From positions 2,078,001 to 2,142,000 of the forward strand of contig NZ_CP124535.1 of assembly GCF_029953595.1 (NCBI RefSeq): DNA of 64,000 nt, read 5' to 3'. Below are positions 35,850 to 44,210 of the stretch, piece after piece. The notes beneath the pieces are model-generated. The model was not told where the DNA came from, did no database searches, and saw only the letters and a list, made by a program, of their open reading frames with translations. The stretch is from Fuscovulum ytuae (GTDB taxonomy: Bacteria > Pseudomonadota > Alphaproteobacteria > Rhodobacterales > Rhodobacteraceae). The first letter of the stretch is position 1. Every line of letters begins with the position of its first letter. The position numbers were made by a program, and so were the translations under genes.

Positions 35850-37390
35850 CAGTGCCCCCCAACCCCCAAAGGCCGGAACTTCTGGCCATTCAGGGCGTGA
35901 CCAAGGCCTATCCAGGTGTCGTCGCCAATAGTGATGTGTCCTTCTCCATCGGCGAGGGCGAGGTGCATGCCCTTCTGGGCGAAAACGGCGCGGGAAAGTC
36001 GACACTGGTCAAGATGATCTACGGCCTTGTCAAACCCGATAGCGGCGCGATGCGCTTTCGCGGACAACCCTATCAACCCGCCGAACCCCGCGCCGCCCGC
36101 GCGGCCGGCGTGGCCATGGTGTTTCAGCATTTCAGCCTGTTCGAGGCGCTGAACGTCGCCGAAAACGTGGCCCTCGGCATGGAGAACCCGCCGCCGATGC
36201 GTGAACTCGCCACCCGTATCCGCGCGGTGTCAGAGGAATATGGCCTTCCCCTCGATCCGGGCCGGATGGTGGGGGACTTGTCCGCAGGCGAACGCCAAAG
36301 GGTCGAAATCATTCGCTGCCTTTTGCAGGACCCAAAACTCCTTATCATGGACGAACCCACCTCCGTCCTGACCCCACAAGAGGTTGAAATCCTTTTCAAA
36401 ACGCTGCGCCAACTTTCCGCCGAAGGGACAGCAATCCTTTATATCAGCCACAAGCTGGAAGAGATCCGCGCGCTGTGCGACGAGGCGACAATCCTCAGGC
36501 GCGGCAAGGTCGTGGCGACCTGCACACCCCGCGAAAGATCGGCGCGCGAAATGGCCGAATTGATGGTCGGCGCCACGCTCACCCCCCCTGCCCGCGCGGC
36601 CCAACCCAAAGGGGCCACGGCACTTGAGGTCGCGGGGCTTTCGGTCGCTTCCCCCATCCCTTTCGGCACCAGCCTGAAGGACATCACCTTCCGCGTTGCA
36701 AAAGGTGAGGTGTTGGGGATCGCGGGCGTTGCCGGAAACGGGCAGGATGAATTGCTGCTCGCATTGTCGGGCGAACTTCGGTCGGCACCTGGTGCCGTAA
36801 TGATCAACGGCCAGCCGATGGGGGCCACAGGGCCCAACGCGCGCCGCGCGGCGGGCCTCGTTGCAGCCCCAGAGGAACGATTGGGCCATGCCGCGGCCCC
36901 CGACATGTCGTTGGTGGAAAACGCACTTCTCTCCGGGGCAGTGCGCCAGGGGCTGGTGAAGGGCGGCTTTATCGACTGGGCTGCCGCAGGCACCTTTGCC
37001 GAGGGGATCGTCAAGGAGTTTGACGTTCGCACCCCCGGCACCCATGTCGCCGCCCGCGCGCTGTCGGGTGGCAATCTTCAGAAATTCGTCGTGGGGCGCG
37101 AGCTTTCACAAGACCCCGGCGTCATCGTCATCAACCAACCGACATGGGGCGTCGATGCCGCCGCCGCTGCATCCATCCGGCAGGCGATCCTTGATCGCGC
37201 TGCCGCCGGGGCTGCCGTTGTGGTCATCAGCCAAGACCTTGATGAACTGCTTGAGATTGCAGACAATTTCGCCGCGCTGAACGAAGGGCGGCTGACGCCT
37301 CCACGGCCTGTCGAAGGGCTGACCATCGACGAAATCGGCCTGATGATGGGCGGTGCCCACGGGATGGAGGTCGCGCATCATGCAGGCTGA
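35846..37390 (+). CDS. ABC transporter ATPase (nucleoside/purine type, two ATP-binding domains)
   Basis: A 514-residue double ATPase of the sugar/nucleoside class (RbsA/BmpB-like). The first domain has Walker A GENGAGKST (45-53), signature LSAGERQRVE and Walker B LLIMDEPTSVLTP. The second has the usual degenerate P-loop GVAGNGQDELL and signature LSGGNLQK. With the two permeases and the BMP-family binding protein it makes a complete importer. Coupling to xdhC suggests purine or nucleoside uptake for xanthine dehydrogenase; the substrate is inferred from context only. AGGAG precedes the ATG. Confidence 0.88.
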   Translation: MTVPPNPQRPELLAIQGVTKAYPGVVANSDVSFSIGEGEVHALLGENGAGKSTLVKMIYGLVKPDSGAMRFRGQPYQPAEPRAARAAGVAMVFQHFSLFEALNVAENVALGMENPPPMRELATRIRAVSEEYGLPLDPGRMVGDLSAGERQRVEIIRCLLQDPKLLIMDEPTSVLTPQEVEILFKTLRQLSAEGTAILYISHKLEEIRALCDEATILRRGKVVATCTPRERSAREMAELMVGATLTPPARAAQPKGATALEVAGLSVASPIPFGTSLKDITFRVAKGEVLGIAGVAGNGQDELLLALSGELRSAPGAVMINGQPMGATGPNARRAAGLVAAPEERLGHAAAPDMSLVENALLSGAVRQGLVKGGFIDWAAAGTFAEGIVKEFDVRTPGTHVAARALSGGNLQKFVVGRELSQDPGVIVINQPTWGVDAAAAASIRQAILDRAAAGAAVVVISQDLDELLEIADNFAALNEGRLTPPRPVEGLTIDEIGLMMGGAHGMEVAHHAG

Positions 37391-37394
37391 ATCC

Positions 37395-37435
37395 CAAAAG
37401 TATTCGAAAACTTTTGCACATTCCTTCGAAGGAAT
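37395..37435 (+). repeat. Two TTCGAA-centred palindromes between ATPase and permease genes
   Basis: CAAAAGT/ACTTTTG (37395-37416, almost a 22-base palindrome) and the perfect 16-base palindrome ATTCCTTCGAAGGAAT (37420-37435) sit in the gap between two genes of one operon. Local AT content is much higher than in the flanks. They could stabilise or attenuate the mRNA; the permease ribosome site follows at about 37454. Confidence 0.65.
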
Positions 37436-37465
37436 TTGTCCCTGCCCCGCATCGGAGTGCCCCGC

Positions 37466-38554
37466 ATGATCCGGCTTGAAAAACGCCCCTCGCCCAGCGC
37501 CTTCTGGCAATGGGCCACGCCCGTTTTGGCCGTGATCCTGACGATGATCGCGGGCGGCATCATGTTCTCGCTTTTGGGCAAGAACCCGGTCGAGGCGATC
37601 CGCACCATCTTTTGGGACCCGCTTTTCAACGAACAGTTCGCCGCCTATTCCCGCCCGCAGCTACTGGTGAAGGCAGGCCCGCTGATCCTGATCGCGGTGG
37701 GCCTGTCCTTGGGATTTCGCGCGGGCATCTGGAACATCGGTGCCGAAGGCCAATACATTATGGGTGCGATCTTCGGCGCGGCCGTGGGGCTTGCGCTTTA
37801 CCCGGTGGAAACGCGCTGGGTCTTTCCGCTCATGGTCATCGCTGGAATTTTCGGTGGCTGGCTCTGGGCGATGATCCCCGCGATCCTGAAGACGCGCTTC
37901 AACACGAATGAAATCCTCGTCTCACTCCTGCTTGTCTATGTGGCGCAGAACATCCTTGCGTCGATGTCCATCGGCCTTTTGCGCAATCCCGAAGGCGGCG
38001 GCTTTCCCGGCAGCCGAAACCTGAGCCAAATCCCTGCCATGGCAAACCCCGAACTCATCCCCGGCACGGGGATGCATTGGGGGGTCATTGCGGCCTTCGT
38101 TGTGGTGATCGCGGCCTACATCCTGCTGCAACGGCACATCTTCGGCTATCAGATCAAGCTGGCTGGTCAGGCCCCCAAGGCCGCCCGCTTTGCCGGGGTC
38201 AACCCGAACCGACTTGTGATCCTCTGCATGGGCCTATCCGGCGCGCTGGCCGGGATGGCGGGCCTGTTCGAAGTGGCTGGCCCCTCTGGCCAGATCAGCA
38301 TCGACTTCAACGTAGGCTATGGCTTCACCGCCATCATCGTGGCCTTCCTTGGCCGCCTGAACCCGATCGGCATCCTGCTGGCGGGGCTCTTGATGGCGCT
38401 CACCTATATCGGGGGTGAGTTGGCCAGCTTTATGCTCTCCCTTCCTTCGGCGGCGATTCAGGCCTTTCAGGGGATGCTGCTCTTCTTCCTTCTGGCCGTG
38501 GACCTTTTGACGAATTACCGCATCCGCTTTGGCACAAAGAAAGAGGTGGCGTGA
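37466..38554 (+). CDS. ABC transporter permease (nucleoside/purine type), first
   Basis: A 362-residue inner membrane protein with about eight to ten hydrophobic helices. GFRAGIWNIGAEGQYIMGAI and NTNEILVSLLLVYVA are typical of BmpC/YufP-type permeases of the branched-chain permease superfamily. ATG at 37466 follows GGAG; an upstream start at 37436 would begin inside the palindrome and is unlikely. It overlaps the second permease by one base. Confidence 0.88.
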   Translation: MIRLEKRPSPSAFWQWATPVLAVILTMIAGGIMFSLLGKNPVEAIRTIFWDPLFNEQFAAYSRPQLLVKAGPLILIAVGLSLGFRAGIWNIGAEGQYIMGAIFGAAVGLALYPVETRWVFPLMVIAGIFGGWLWAMIPAILKTRFNTNEILVSLLLVYVAQNILASMSIGLLRNPEGGGFPGSRNLSQIPAMANPELIPGTGMHWGVIAAFVVVIAAYILLQRHIFGYQIKLAGQAPKAARFAGVNPNRLVILCMGLSGALAGMAGLFEVAGPSGQISIDFNVGYGFTAIIVAFLGRLNPIGILLAGLLMALTYIGGELASFMLSLPSAAIQAFQGMLLFFLLAVDLLTNYRIRFGTKKEVA

Positions 38555-39486
38555 TGGATCTCGGCGGCATCAACCCGGCAATCCTGATCGCCTCTCTCAT
38601 GGTGGCCTCGGTCCCGATCATCCTTGCTGCGATCGGCGAATTGGTGGTGGAAAAGGCCGGCGTCCTGAACCTCGGGGTCGAGGGGATGATGATCATGGGC
38701 GCGATCTGCGGCTTTGCCACAGCGGTGGGGACGGGCAGCCCGGTTCTTGGCTTTGTCGGCGGGGCCTTGGGCGCGGCGGCGCTGTCGCTTGTCTTTGCCG
38801 TGCTGACGCAGGTCTTTCTGGCCAATCAGGTGGCAACTGGGCTTGCACTAACGCTATTCGGGCTTGGCCTGTCGTCGATGATCGGGCAGGGCTATGTGGG
38901 CATCAAACCCCCCGCAACAGGCGAGGTGCCAATGGGCCCCCTGACCGATATTCCCTTCTTCGGCGAGGTTCTCTTCAGTCATGACTGGATGGTCTATGTC
39001 TCCATCGCGGTGGTGGCCGCCGTCTGGGCGGTTCTGAAATACACCCGCTTGGGCCTGATCCTGCGCGCCGTGGGCGAAAGCCACGATGCCGCCCATGCTC
39101 TGGGCTACAAGGTCACGCGCATCCGCGTGCTGGCCATCCTCTTCGGCGGGGCGATGGCGGGCCTTGGCGGGGCCTATGTCAGCCTGATCCGCGTGCCGCA
39201 ATGGACCGACGGCATCACCGCCGGTGCAGGCTGGATTGCGCTGGCCATCGTGGTGTTTGCAAGCTGGAAACCATGGCGCGTCCTGCTTGGTGCCTATCTT
39301 TTTGGCGGCATCACTGTGCTACAGCTTAATTTGCAGGCGGCTGGGGCCCGAATCCCGGTCGAATACTTGTCGATGAGTCCGTATCTGATAACCATCCTCG
39401 TGTTGGTCATCATGTCCTCTGGCAAGGGAAAGGCGGCGCTGAACGCGCCTGCCTCTCTGGGCCAGAACTTCCACGCCTCACGCTGA
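38554..39486 (+). CDS. ABC transporter permease (nucleoside/purine type), second
   Basis: A 310-residue membrane protein, the partner of the preceding permease (BmpD/YufQ-like). KAGVLNLGVEGMMIMGAI and the C-terminal GVEGWIAL-like AGWIALAIVVFASWKPW region are typical. The start is ATG at 38554 in a TGATG overlap; a GTG at 38551 is the alternative. AAGAGGTGG precedes it. Confidence 0.88.
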   Translation: MDLGGINPAILIASLMVASVPIILAAIGELVVEKAGVLNLGVEGMMIMGAICGFATAVGTGSPVLGFVGGALGAAALSLVFAVLTQVFLANQVATGLALTLFGLGLSSMIGQGYVGIKPPATGEVPMGPLTDIPFFGEVLFSHDWMVYVSIAVVAAVWAVLKYTRLGLILRAVGESHDAAHALGYKVTRIRVLAILFGGAMAGLGGAYVSLIRVPQWTDGITAGAGWIALAIVVFASWKPWRVLLGAYLFGGITVLQLNLQAAGARIPVEYLSMSPYLITILVLVIMSSGKGKAALNAPASLGQNFHASR

Positions 39487-39500
39487 GGCATACTCAACCC

Positions 39501-39519
39501 GGGGTCGGCTGCCGATCCC
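39501..39519 (+). other. Intercistronic hairpin before the BMP-family binding protein gene
   Basis: GGGGTCGGC and GCCGATCCC form a tight stem (one G-U pair) 18 bases before the start at 39537. Such hairpins often protect a more abundant downstream message, which suits a binding protein made in excess. Confidence 0.4.
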
Positions 39520-39536
39520 GCAAACGGGAGCAAGAA

Positions 39537-40634
39537 ATGAAGAGAAGAACGATCCTGAAGGGCGGCGCTGCGTTTGGCCTCGCCTCGATGATGGGGGGCA
39601 AGATGGCCCTTGCACAGGGTCTCGAAAAGGCGAAGATCGGCTTCGTCTATGTCGGCCCGATCGGCGACGGCGGCTGGACTTTCCAGCACCATCAAGGTGC
39701 GCTGGCCGTGCAAGAAGCCTATGGCGACAAGGTCGAAATCGTCTGGCAGGAAAACGTGCCAGAAGGCGCGGATGCCGAACGTGTGCTGACCCAGATGGCG
39801 CTGTCGGGCTGCAACATGATCTTCACCACCTCCTTTGGCTATATGGACCCGACCAATGCCGTCGCGGCCAAGTTCCCGGACATCAAGTTCGAACATGCCA
39901 CGGGATACAAGCGCGACCATGCGAACGTGTCCACCTATAACGCGCGCTTCTACGAGGGCCGCGCTGTGCAGGGCCATATCGCGGGCAAGATGACCAAGTC
40001 GAACAAGATCGGCTACATCGCGTCCTTCCCGATCCCCGAAGTGATCATGGGGATCAATAGCTACTACCTGCACGCCAAGAAGGCGAACCCGGCTGTGGAA
40101 CTCTCCATCGTCTGGGCTTTCACCTGGTTCGATCCGGCGAAAGAGGCCGATGCCGCAAAGGCCCTTATCGATCAGGGCGTGGACGTGATCGCATCCCACA
40201 CCGACTCGACCGCCCCCTTGGCCGAAGCGGCCAAGACCAACGGCGCGGTCATCGGCTTTGGTCAGGCGTCCGACATGTCGGAATACAAGCCGACGCCGCG
40301 CGTTTCGTCGATCATCGACAACTGGGCGCCCTATTACGTGAAGCGGGTGGGTGAACTGCTCGACGGCACCTATGCCCAGATCGACGCATGGGAAGGCATC
40401 GCCGGCGGTGAAGTGGAAATCGGTGAAATCACCGATGCCGTCCCCGCCGATGTAAAGGCCGAGGCCGAAGCAATGCGCGACGCCATCGCGGCGGGCACCT
40501 ACCACCCCTTCACCGGCCCGATCAACAAGCAGGACGGCAGCGCATGGCTGGCCGAAGGCGCGACCGCGCCGGATGGCGACCTGCTCGGCATGATGTTCTA
40601 TGTCGAAGGTATCACGGGCGAAATTCCGTCCTGA
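39537..40634 (+). CDS. BMP-family periplasmic binding protein
   Basis: The 365-residue substrate-binding protein belongs to the BMP/PnrA family, whose members bind nucleosides and related compounds. The N terminus MKRRTILKGGAAFG resembles a Tat motif, with cleavage likely after MALAQG (about residue 27); there is no lipobox, unlike many BMP lipoproteins. YVGPIGDGGWTFQHHQG is the family start and GYIASFPIPEVIMGIN the hinge region. Close relatives next to xdh genes are presumed to bind purine bases or nucleosides. A strong terminator follows, closing the xdhABC-importer operon. Confidence 0.88.
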   Translation: MKRRTILKGGAAFGLASMMGGKMALAQGLEKAKIGFVYVGPIGDGGWTFQHHQGALAVQEAYGDKVEIVWQENVPEGADAERVLTQMALSGCNMIFTTSFGYMDPTNAVAAKFPDIKFEHATGYKRDHANVSTYNARFYEGRAVQGHIAGKMTKSNKIGYIASFPIPEVIMGINSYYLHAKKANPAVELSIVWAFTWFDPAKEADAAKALIDQGVDVIASHTDSTAPLAEAAKTNGAVIGFGQASDMSEYKPTPRVSSIIDNWAPYYVKRVGELLDGTYAQIDAWEGIAGGEVEIGEITDAVPADVKAEAEAMRDAIAAGTYHPFTGPINKQDGSAWLAEGATAPDGDLLGMMFYVEGITGEIPS

Positions 40635-40655
40635 TCAGAGTGCCAAATGGCAGCT

Positions 40656-40682
40656 AAAGGCCCGCTTCGGCGGGCCTTTTTC
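40656..40682 (+). terminator. Rho-independent terminator after the BMP-family gene
   Basis: AAAGGCCCGC, loop TTCG, GCGGGCCTTT and a run of T (40677-40682): a perfect 10-base stem with tetraloop, 22 bases after the stop. Confidence 0.95.
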
Positions 40683-40720
40683 TTGCACCCCGTGTGCAAA
40701 GGTCGCAGGGGCCAAGTTCT

Positions 40721-40750
40721 TTAACACATTCATGCATGCGAATGTATACT
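40721..40750 (+). promoter_or_regulatory. sqr promoter with embedded operator ACATTC-N8-GAATGT
   Basis: A -35-like TTAACA (40721-40726) and -10-like TATACT (40745-40750) are 18 bases apart. The spacer contains a perfect inverted repeat, ACATTC at 40726-40731 and GAATGT at 40740-40745. The ATTC-N8-GAAT form is the kind of site bound by ArsR-family persulfide repressors (SqrR/BigR), so repression of sqr until sulfide is present is expected. No such regulator gene is in the window. Confidence 0.7.
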
Positions 40751-40782
40751 GATGTCTGCGACTCATCATGGGAGGATGTCAG

Positions 40783-42069
40783 ATGGCGCATGTCGTCGTG
40801 CTGGGGGCCGGGCTTGGCGGGGCCATCATGGCCTATGAACTGAAAGAACAATTGCGGAAGGAAGACACGGTCACCGTGGTCACCAAAGACCCGACCTATC
40901 ACTTTGTTCCGTCAAACCCTTGGATCGCCGTCGGCTGGCGTGACCGCGAAGAGATCACCGTCGATCTCGCGCCGACCATGGCCAAGAAGAAGATCAACTT
41001 CATCCCCGTTGCCGCCGAAAAGCTGCACCCACAGGAAAACCGCATCGCGCTGGTGAATGGCGAGTCGGTTTCCTACGATTACCTCGTCATTGCCACCGGC
41101 CCCGAACTCGCCTTCGACGAAATCGAAGGCTTTGGCCCGCATGGCGGCTTTACCCAATCGGTCTGCCATATCGACCACGCCGAACAGGCCAAGCTCGTGT
41201 TCGAAGAACTGGTCAAGAACCCCGGACCCGTCATCATCGGTGCCGCGCAGGGGGCATCCTGCTTTGGTCCGGCTTATGAATTCCTCTTCATCCTCGAAAC
41301 CGCGCTGCGCCGGGCCAAAGTGCGCGACCGCGTGCCGATGACCTTTGTCACGTCGGAACCCTATATCGGCCATCTCGGCCTTGATGGGGTGGGCGACACC
41401 AAGGGCCTTCTGGAATCCGAGATGCGCGCCAAGCACATCAAATGGATGACCTCGACCAAGGTGAAAAAGGTCGAGCAGGGCAAGATGACGGTGGAAGAGA
41501 TCGCCGATGATGGCACCTCAAAGGGCGAAAAGGAACTTCCCTTCGCCTTCTCCATGATGCTGCCCGCCTTCCGGGGGATCAAACCAGTCTCGGGCATCGA
41601 AGGCCTGTCGAACCCGCGCGGCTTCACCATCGTGGACCGCCACCAGCAGAACCCCACTTATCCCAACATTTTTGCCGTGGGCGTCTGCGTCGCCATCCCC
41701 CCGATGGGGCCAACGCCTGTCCCCGTGGGCGTCCCCAAAACCGGCTTCATGATCGAATCCATGGTCACGGCCACCGCGCATAACATCGGCAACCTTGTGC
41801 GTGGCAAGGCACCCGATCAGGTCGGGACATGGAACGCCGTCTGCCTTGCCGATTTCGGCGATGGGGGCGTGGCTTTCGTCGCCCAACCCCAGATCCCACC
41901 GCGCAACGTGAACTGGTCATCATCCGGCAAATGGGTCCATATGGCGAAGATCGGGTTCGAGAAATACTTCATCCGCAAACTGCGCAAAGGCGTGTCGGAA
42001 CCCTTCTACGAAACCCTCGCGCTCAAGACGCTGGGGATCGACAAGCTGAAGGAAACCAAGCAAGGCTGA
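40783..42069 (+). CDS. sqr: Sulfide:quinone oxidoreductase, type I
   Basis: SQR is a membrane-peripheral FAD enzyme that oxidises sulfide to sulfane sulfur and reduces the quinone pool. The 428-residue protein begins MAHVVVLGAGLGGAIMAYEL (FAD-binding). The three redox cysteines are present at C128 (SVCHID), C160 (GASCFGPAYEF) and C354 (WNAVCLADFG), matching Cys128/160/356 of the Acidithiobacillus type I enzyme. The C-terminal Lys/aromatic-rich helices that anchor it to the membrane are visible (KIGFEKYFIRKLRKG). GGAGG precedes ATG 40783. It has its own operator and terminator, so it is a single-gene unit. Confidence 0.93.
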   Translation: MAHVVVLGAGLGGAIMAYELKEQLRKEDTVTVVTKDPTYHFVPSNPWIAVGWRDREEITVDLAPTMAKKKINFIPVAAEKLHPQENRIALVNGESVSYDYLVIATGPELAFDEIEGFGPHGGFTQSVCHIDHAEQAKLVFEELVKNPGPVIIGAAQGASCFGPAYEFLFILETALRRAKVRDRVPMTFVTSEPYIGHLGLDGVGDTKGLLESEMRAKHIKWMTSTKVKKVEQGKMTVEEIADDGTSKGEKELPFAFSMMLPAFRGIKPVSGIEGLSNPRGFTIVDRHQQNPTYPNIFAVGVCVAIPPMGPTPVPVGVPKTGFMIESMVTATAHNIGNLVRGKAPDQVGTWNAVCLADFGDGGVAFVAQPQIPPRNVNWSSSGKWVHMAKIGFEKYFIRKLRKGVSEPFYETLALKTLGIDKLKETKQG

Positions 42070-42114
42070 CCGGGTCGGGGATCGCCGCAAAAGCGGCGGC
42101 CCCCGGCTTTTCTT
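42070..42114 (+). terminator. Rho-independent terminator after sqr
   Basis: CCGGG...CCCGG encloses GCCGC-AAAA-GCGGC, followed by TTTTCTT, immediately after the sqr stop. Confidence 0.88.
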
Positions 42115-42143
42115 CCGTTCCGCGTCGTGGCAGTTTCGCCACC

Positions 42144-43049
42144 ATGACGACACCCTCCCCCCTTGCCTTCGGCTGTATGCAATTCGGCGGCCGCGCGGAC
42201 CCCGCCGCCTCGCGCGCGCTCTTTGACGCCTGCCGCGCGGCAGGCATCACCCATTTCGACACGGCCCATGTCTACACCGACGGGCAATCCGAGCGCCTGC
42301 TTGGCAGCTTTGCTCAGGGCGACGATATCTCCATCGCCACAAAGGTGGGCTATGATGGCGGCGCAGGCCGCACCAATCTGACCCGGCAATTCGACGAAAG
42401 CCGCCGCCGCCTTGGCGTCGAGGGCGTCGATCTCCTTTACCTCCACCGCTTTGATCCCGGCACCTCGCTAGAGGAAACCCTGTCGCTCTTCGTCGAATGG
42501 CAGCAGGCCGGACGCATCGCCCGCATCGGCCTTTCGAACTTCGCCGCATGGCAGGTGATGAAAGCCCAAGCCATCCTTGCCCGTTTCGGCAGCCGGGTGG
42601 ATGTGATCCAGCCCATGTTCAACCTTGTGAAACGGCAGGCCGAGGTAGAGCTTCTGCCCATGTGCGCCGATCAGCAGATCGCGGTTCACGCCTATTCCCC
42701 CTTGGGCGGGGGCCTTCTGACCGGGAAATACGCCACGGGCGGCGCGGGCCGTCTGGCCGAAGATCACCGTTACGCTGCCCGCTACGCGCCCGAGGCGATG
42801 CACAAGGCCGCCAAGGGCCTTGCCGACATCGCCACGGAAGGCGGAACTCATCCGGCCACACTTGCCGTGGCTTGGGTCATGTCCTGCCCGATCACCCCAG
42901 TGATCCCGCTGATATCGGCCCGAAGCCCCGAACAGCTTGCCCCCTCTCTCGCTGCGCTGACCTTCCCGATGACCCCACACCTGCGCGCGGAGCTTTCGGC
43001 CCTTTATCCCGCGCCGCCGCCGGCCACCGACCGTTTGGAAGAAGCATGA
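42144..43049 (+). CDS. Aldo/keto reductase family oxidoreductase
   Basis: A 301-residue TIM-barrel protein of the aldo/keto reductase superfamily. FDTAHVYTDGQSERLLG contains the catalytic Asp/Tyr pair, LLYLHRFDP the conserved His and IGLSNFAAWQ the NADPH-binding strand. AYSPLGGGLLTGKY is typical of the YghZ/Tas-like branch. The substrate cannot be told. Its stop overlaps the FAD oxidoreductase gene by ATGA, so the two may act on the same compound. No promoter motif is evident in the short gap after the sqr terminator. Confidence 0.85.
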   Translation: MTTPSPLAFGCMQFGGRADPAASRALFDACRAAGITHFDTAHVYTDGQSERLLGSFAQGDDISIATKVGYDGGAGRTNLTRQFDESRRRLGVEGVDLLYLHRFDPGTSLEETLSLFVEWQQAGRIARIGLSNFAAWQVMKAQAILARFGSRVDVIQPMFNLVKRQAEVELLPMCADQQIAVHAYSPLGGGLLTGKYATGGAGRLAEDHRYAARYAPEAMHKAAKGLADIATEGGTHPATLAVAWVMSCPITPVIPLISARSPEQLAPSLAALTFPMTPHLRAELSALYPAPPPATDRLEEA

Positions 43050-44119
43050 CCGATTTCCTCATCATTGGCGGCGGCATCGCAGGCATCTCTGCCGCTGCCC
43101 GCCTGTCCGAACTTGGCTCCGTCACGGTGCTCGAGGCCGAATCCGCACTTGCCCACCACGCCTCTGGCCGTTCTGCCGCGCTTTATGAACCCCGCTACGG
43201 CGCACCTGCGGTGGTGGAGCTCTCGCTTGCCTCTGAAGATCACTTTCGTGCGGCCGAAAACATCCTCTCCCCCCGCGGCCTGATGATCGTGGCCAAGCCC
43301 GACCAGAAGGATGACTTCGACAGCGACGTGCGCGACATGCAGATGACACGCTGCAGCTTTGACGAGGCGCGCGCAATCGTCCCGATCCTGAACCGCGATA
43401 CGGTCGCCATGGCCGCCTTCGCCGATCACGCATGGGACATCGACACCGATCTTCTCTTGCAGGGCTTCGCGCGCGAGGCGAAATCGCGCGGCGCGCAGAT
43501 CGTCACGGGCGCGCGCGTCACCGCCATTGCCAAAGGCACCGATGGCTGGATCGTCTCAACTGGCGCGGGCGAGTTTACTGGAACACTCCTGATCAACGCC
43601 GCCGGCGCTTGGGTGGATCAGGTCGCCACCATGGCGGGCATCCGCCCCTTGGGCTTTATCCCCAACCGCCGCTCCATGGCCCGTATTCCCGCGCCGGGAG
43701 GGCATGACATCTCCCGCTGGCCCATGCTCTTTGGGGCGGGAGAGGCGTGGTATGCAAAACCCGATGCAGGTGCCCTGATCGTCTCCCCCGCTGAAGAAGA
43801 CCCGCAGGTCCCGCATGACGCATGGGCCGACGACATGGTGCTGGCCGAAGGGCTGGCGCGGTATGAGGAAATGGTCACCGAACCCGTCACCCGGCTGATC
43901 TCCAACTGGGCGGGCCTGCGCACCTTTTCCCCCGACCGGGTGCTTGTCATCGGACGCGATGCGCGAGACCCAAGCTTCTTCTGGCTGGCAGGCCAAGGCG
44001 GCTATGGTTTCCAGACCTGTCCTGCTGCAAGCCGCCTTGCCGCCGATCTGATCGGGGGCGCCCCCACTGCCCTTTCCCTTGGCTTGGTGGCCGCGCTCAA
44101 TCCAGCCCGCTTCGGATAA
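43046..44119 (+). CDS. FAD-dependent amine/hydroxy-acid oxidoreductase (DAO family)
   Basis: A 357-residue protein of the D-amino-acid oxidase family. MTDFLIIGGGIAGISAAARL binds FAD, and a second conserved stretch, FFWLAGQGGYGFQTCPAASRLAADLI, closes the FAD site at the C terminus. Size and sequence fit a single-domain glycine oxidase/D-amino acid dehydrogenase-like enzyme; the substrate is unknown. It is coupled to the upstream aldo/keto reductase. The stop at 44119 directly abuts the operator of the next gene. Confidence 0.82.
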   Translation: MTDFLIIGGGIAGISAAARLSELGSVTVLEAESALAHHASGRSAALYEPRYGAPAVVELSLASEDHFRAAENILSPRGLMIVAKPDQKDDFDSDVRDMQMTRCSFDEARAIVPILNRDTVAMAAFADHAWDIDTDLLLQGFAREAKSRGAQIVTGARVTAIAKGTDGWIVSTGAGEFTGTLLINAAGAWVDQVATMAGIRPLGFIPNRRSMARIPAPGGHDISRWPMLFGAGEAWYAKPDAGALIVSPAEEDPQVPHDAWADDMVLAEGLARYEEMVTEPVTRLISNWAGLRTFSPDRVLVIGRDARDPSFFWLAGQGGYGFQTCPAASRLAADLIGGAPTALSLGLVAALNPARFG

Positions 44120-44139
44120 ACATTCCACTTTGTGAATGT
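44120..44139 (+). promoter_or_regulatory. Second ACATTC-N8-GAATGT operator, before the AhpD-like gene
   Basis: ACATTC (44120-44125) and GAATGT (44134-44139) are identical in arms and spacing to the sqr site at 40726-40745. A weak -10 (TAAATT, 44139-44144) follows in the same relative place. It suggests that the gene at 44211 belongs to the same sulfide-responsive regulon. Confidence 0.65.
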
Positions 44140-44210
44140 AAATTGACCTGAATCAAGGCGCACCGCCACGGGCGGCCTTACCCTTGCTGGCGCAAACAAG
44201 GGACCGGACC

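Noticed and set aside
43046-44119. Assigning the FAD oxidoreductase to the sulfide regulon because it lies between the two operators
   Set aside because: The sqr unit ends in a strong terminator and the second operator lies after this gene, so nothing ties it to the regulon.
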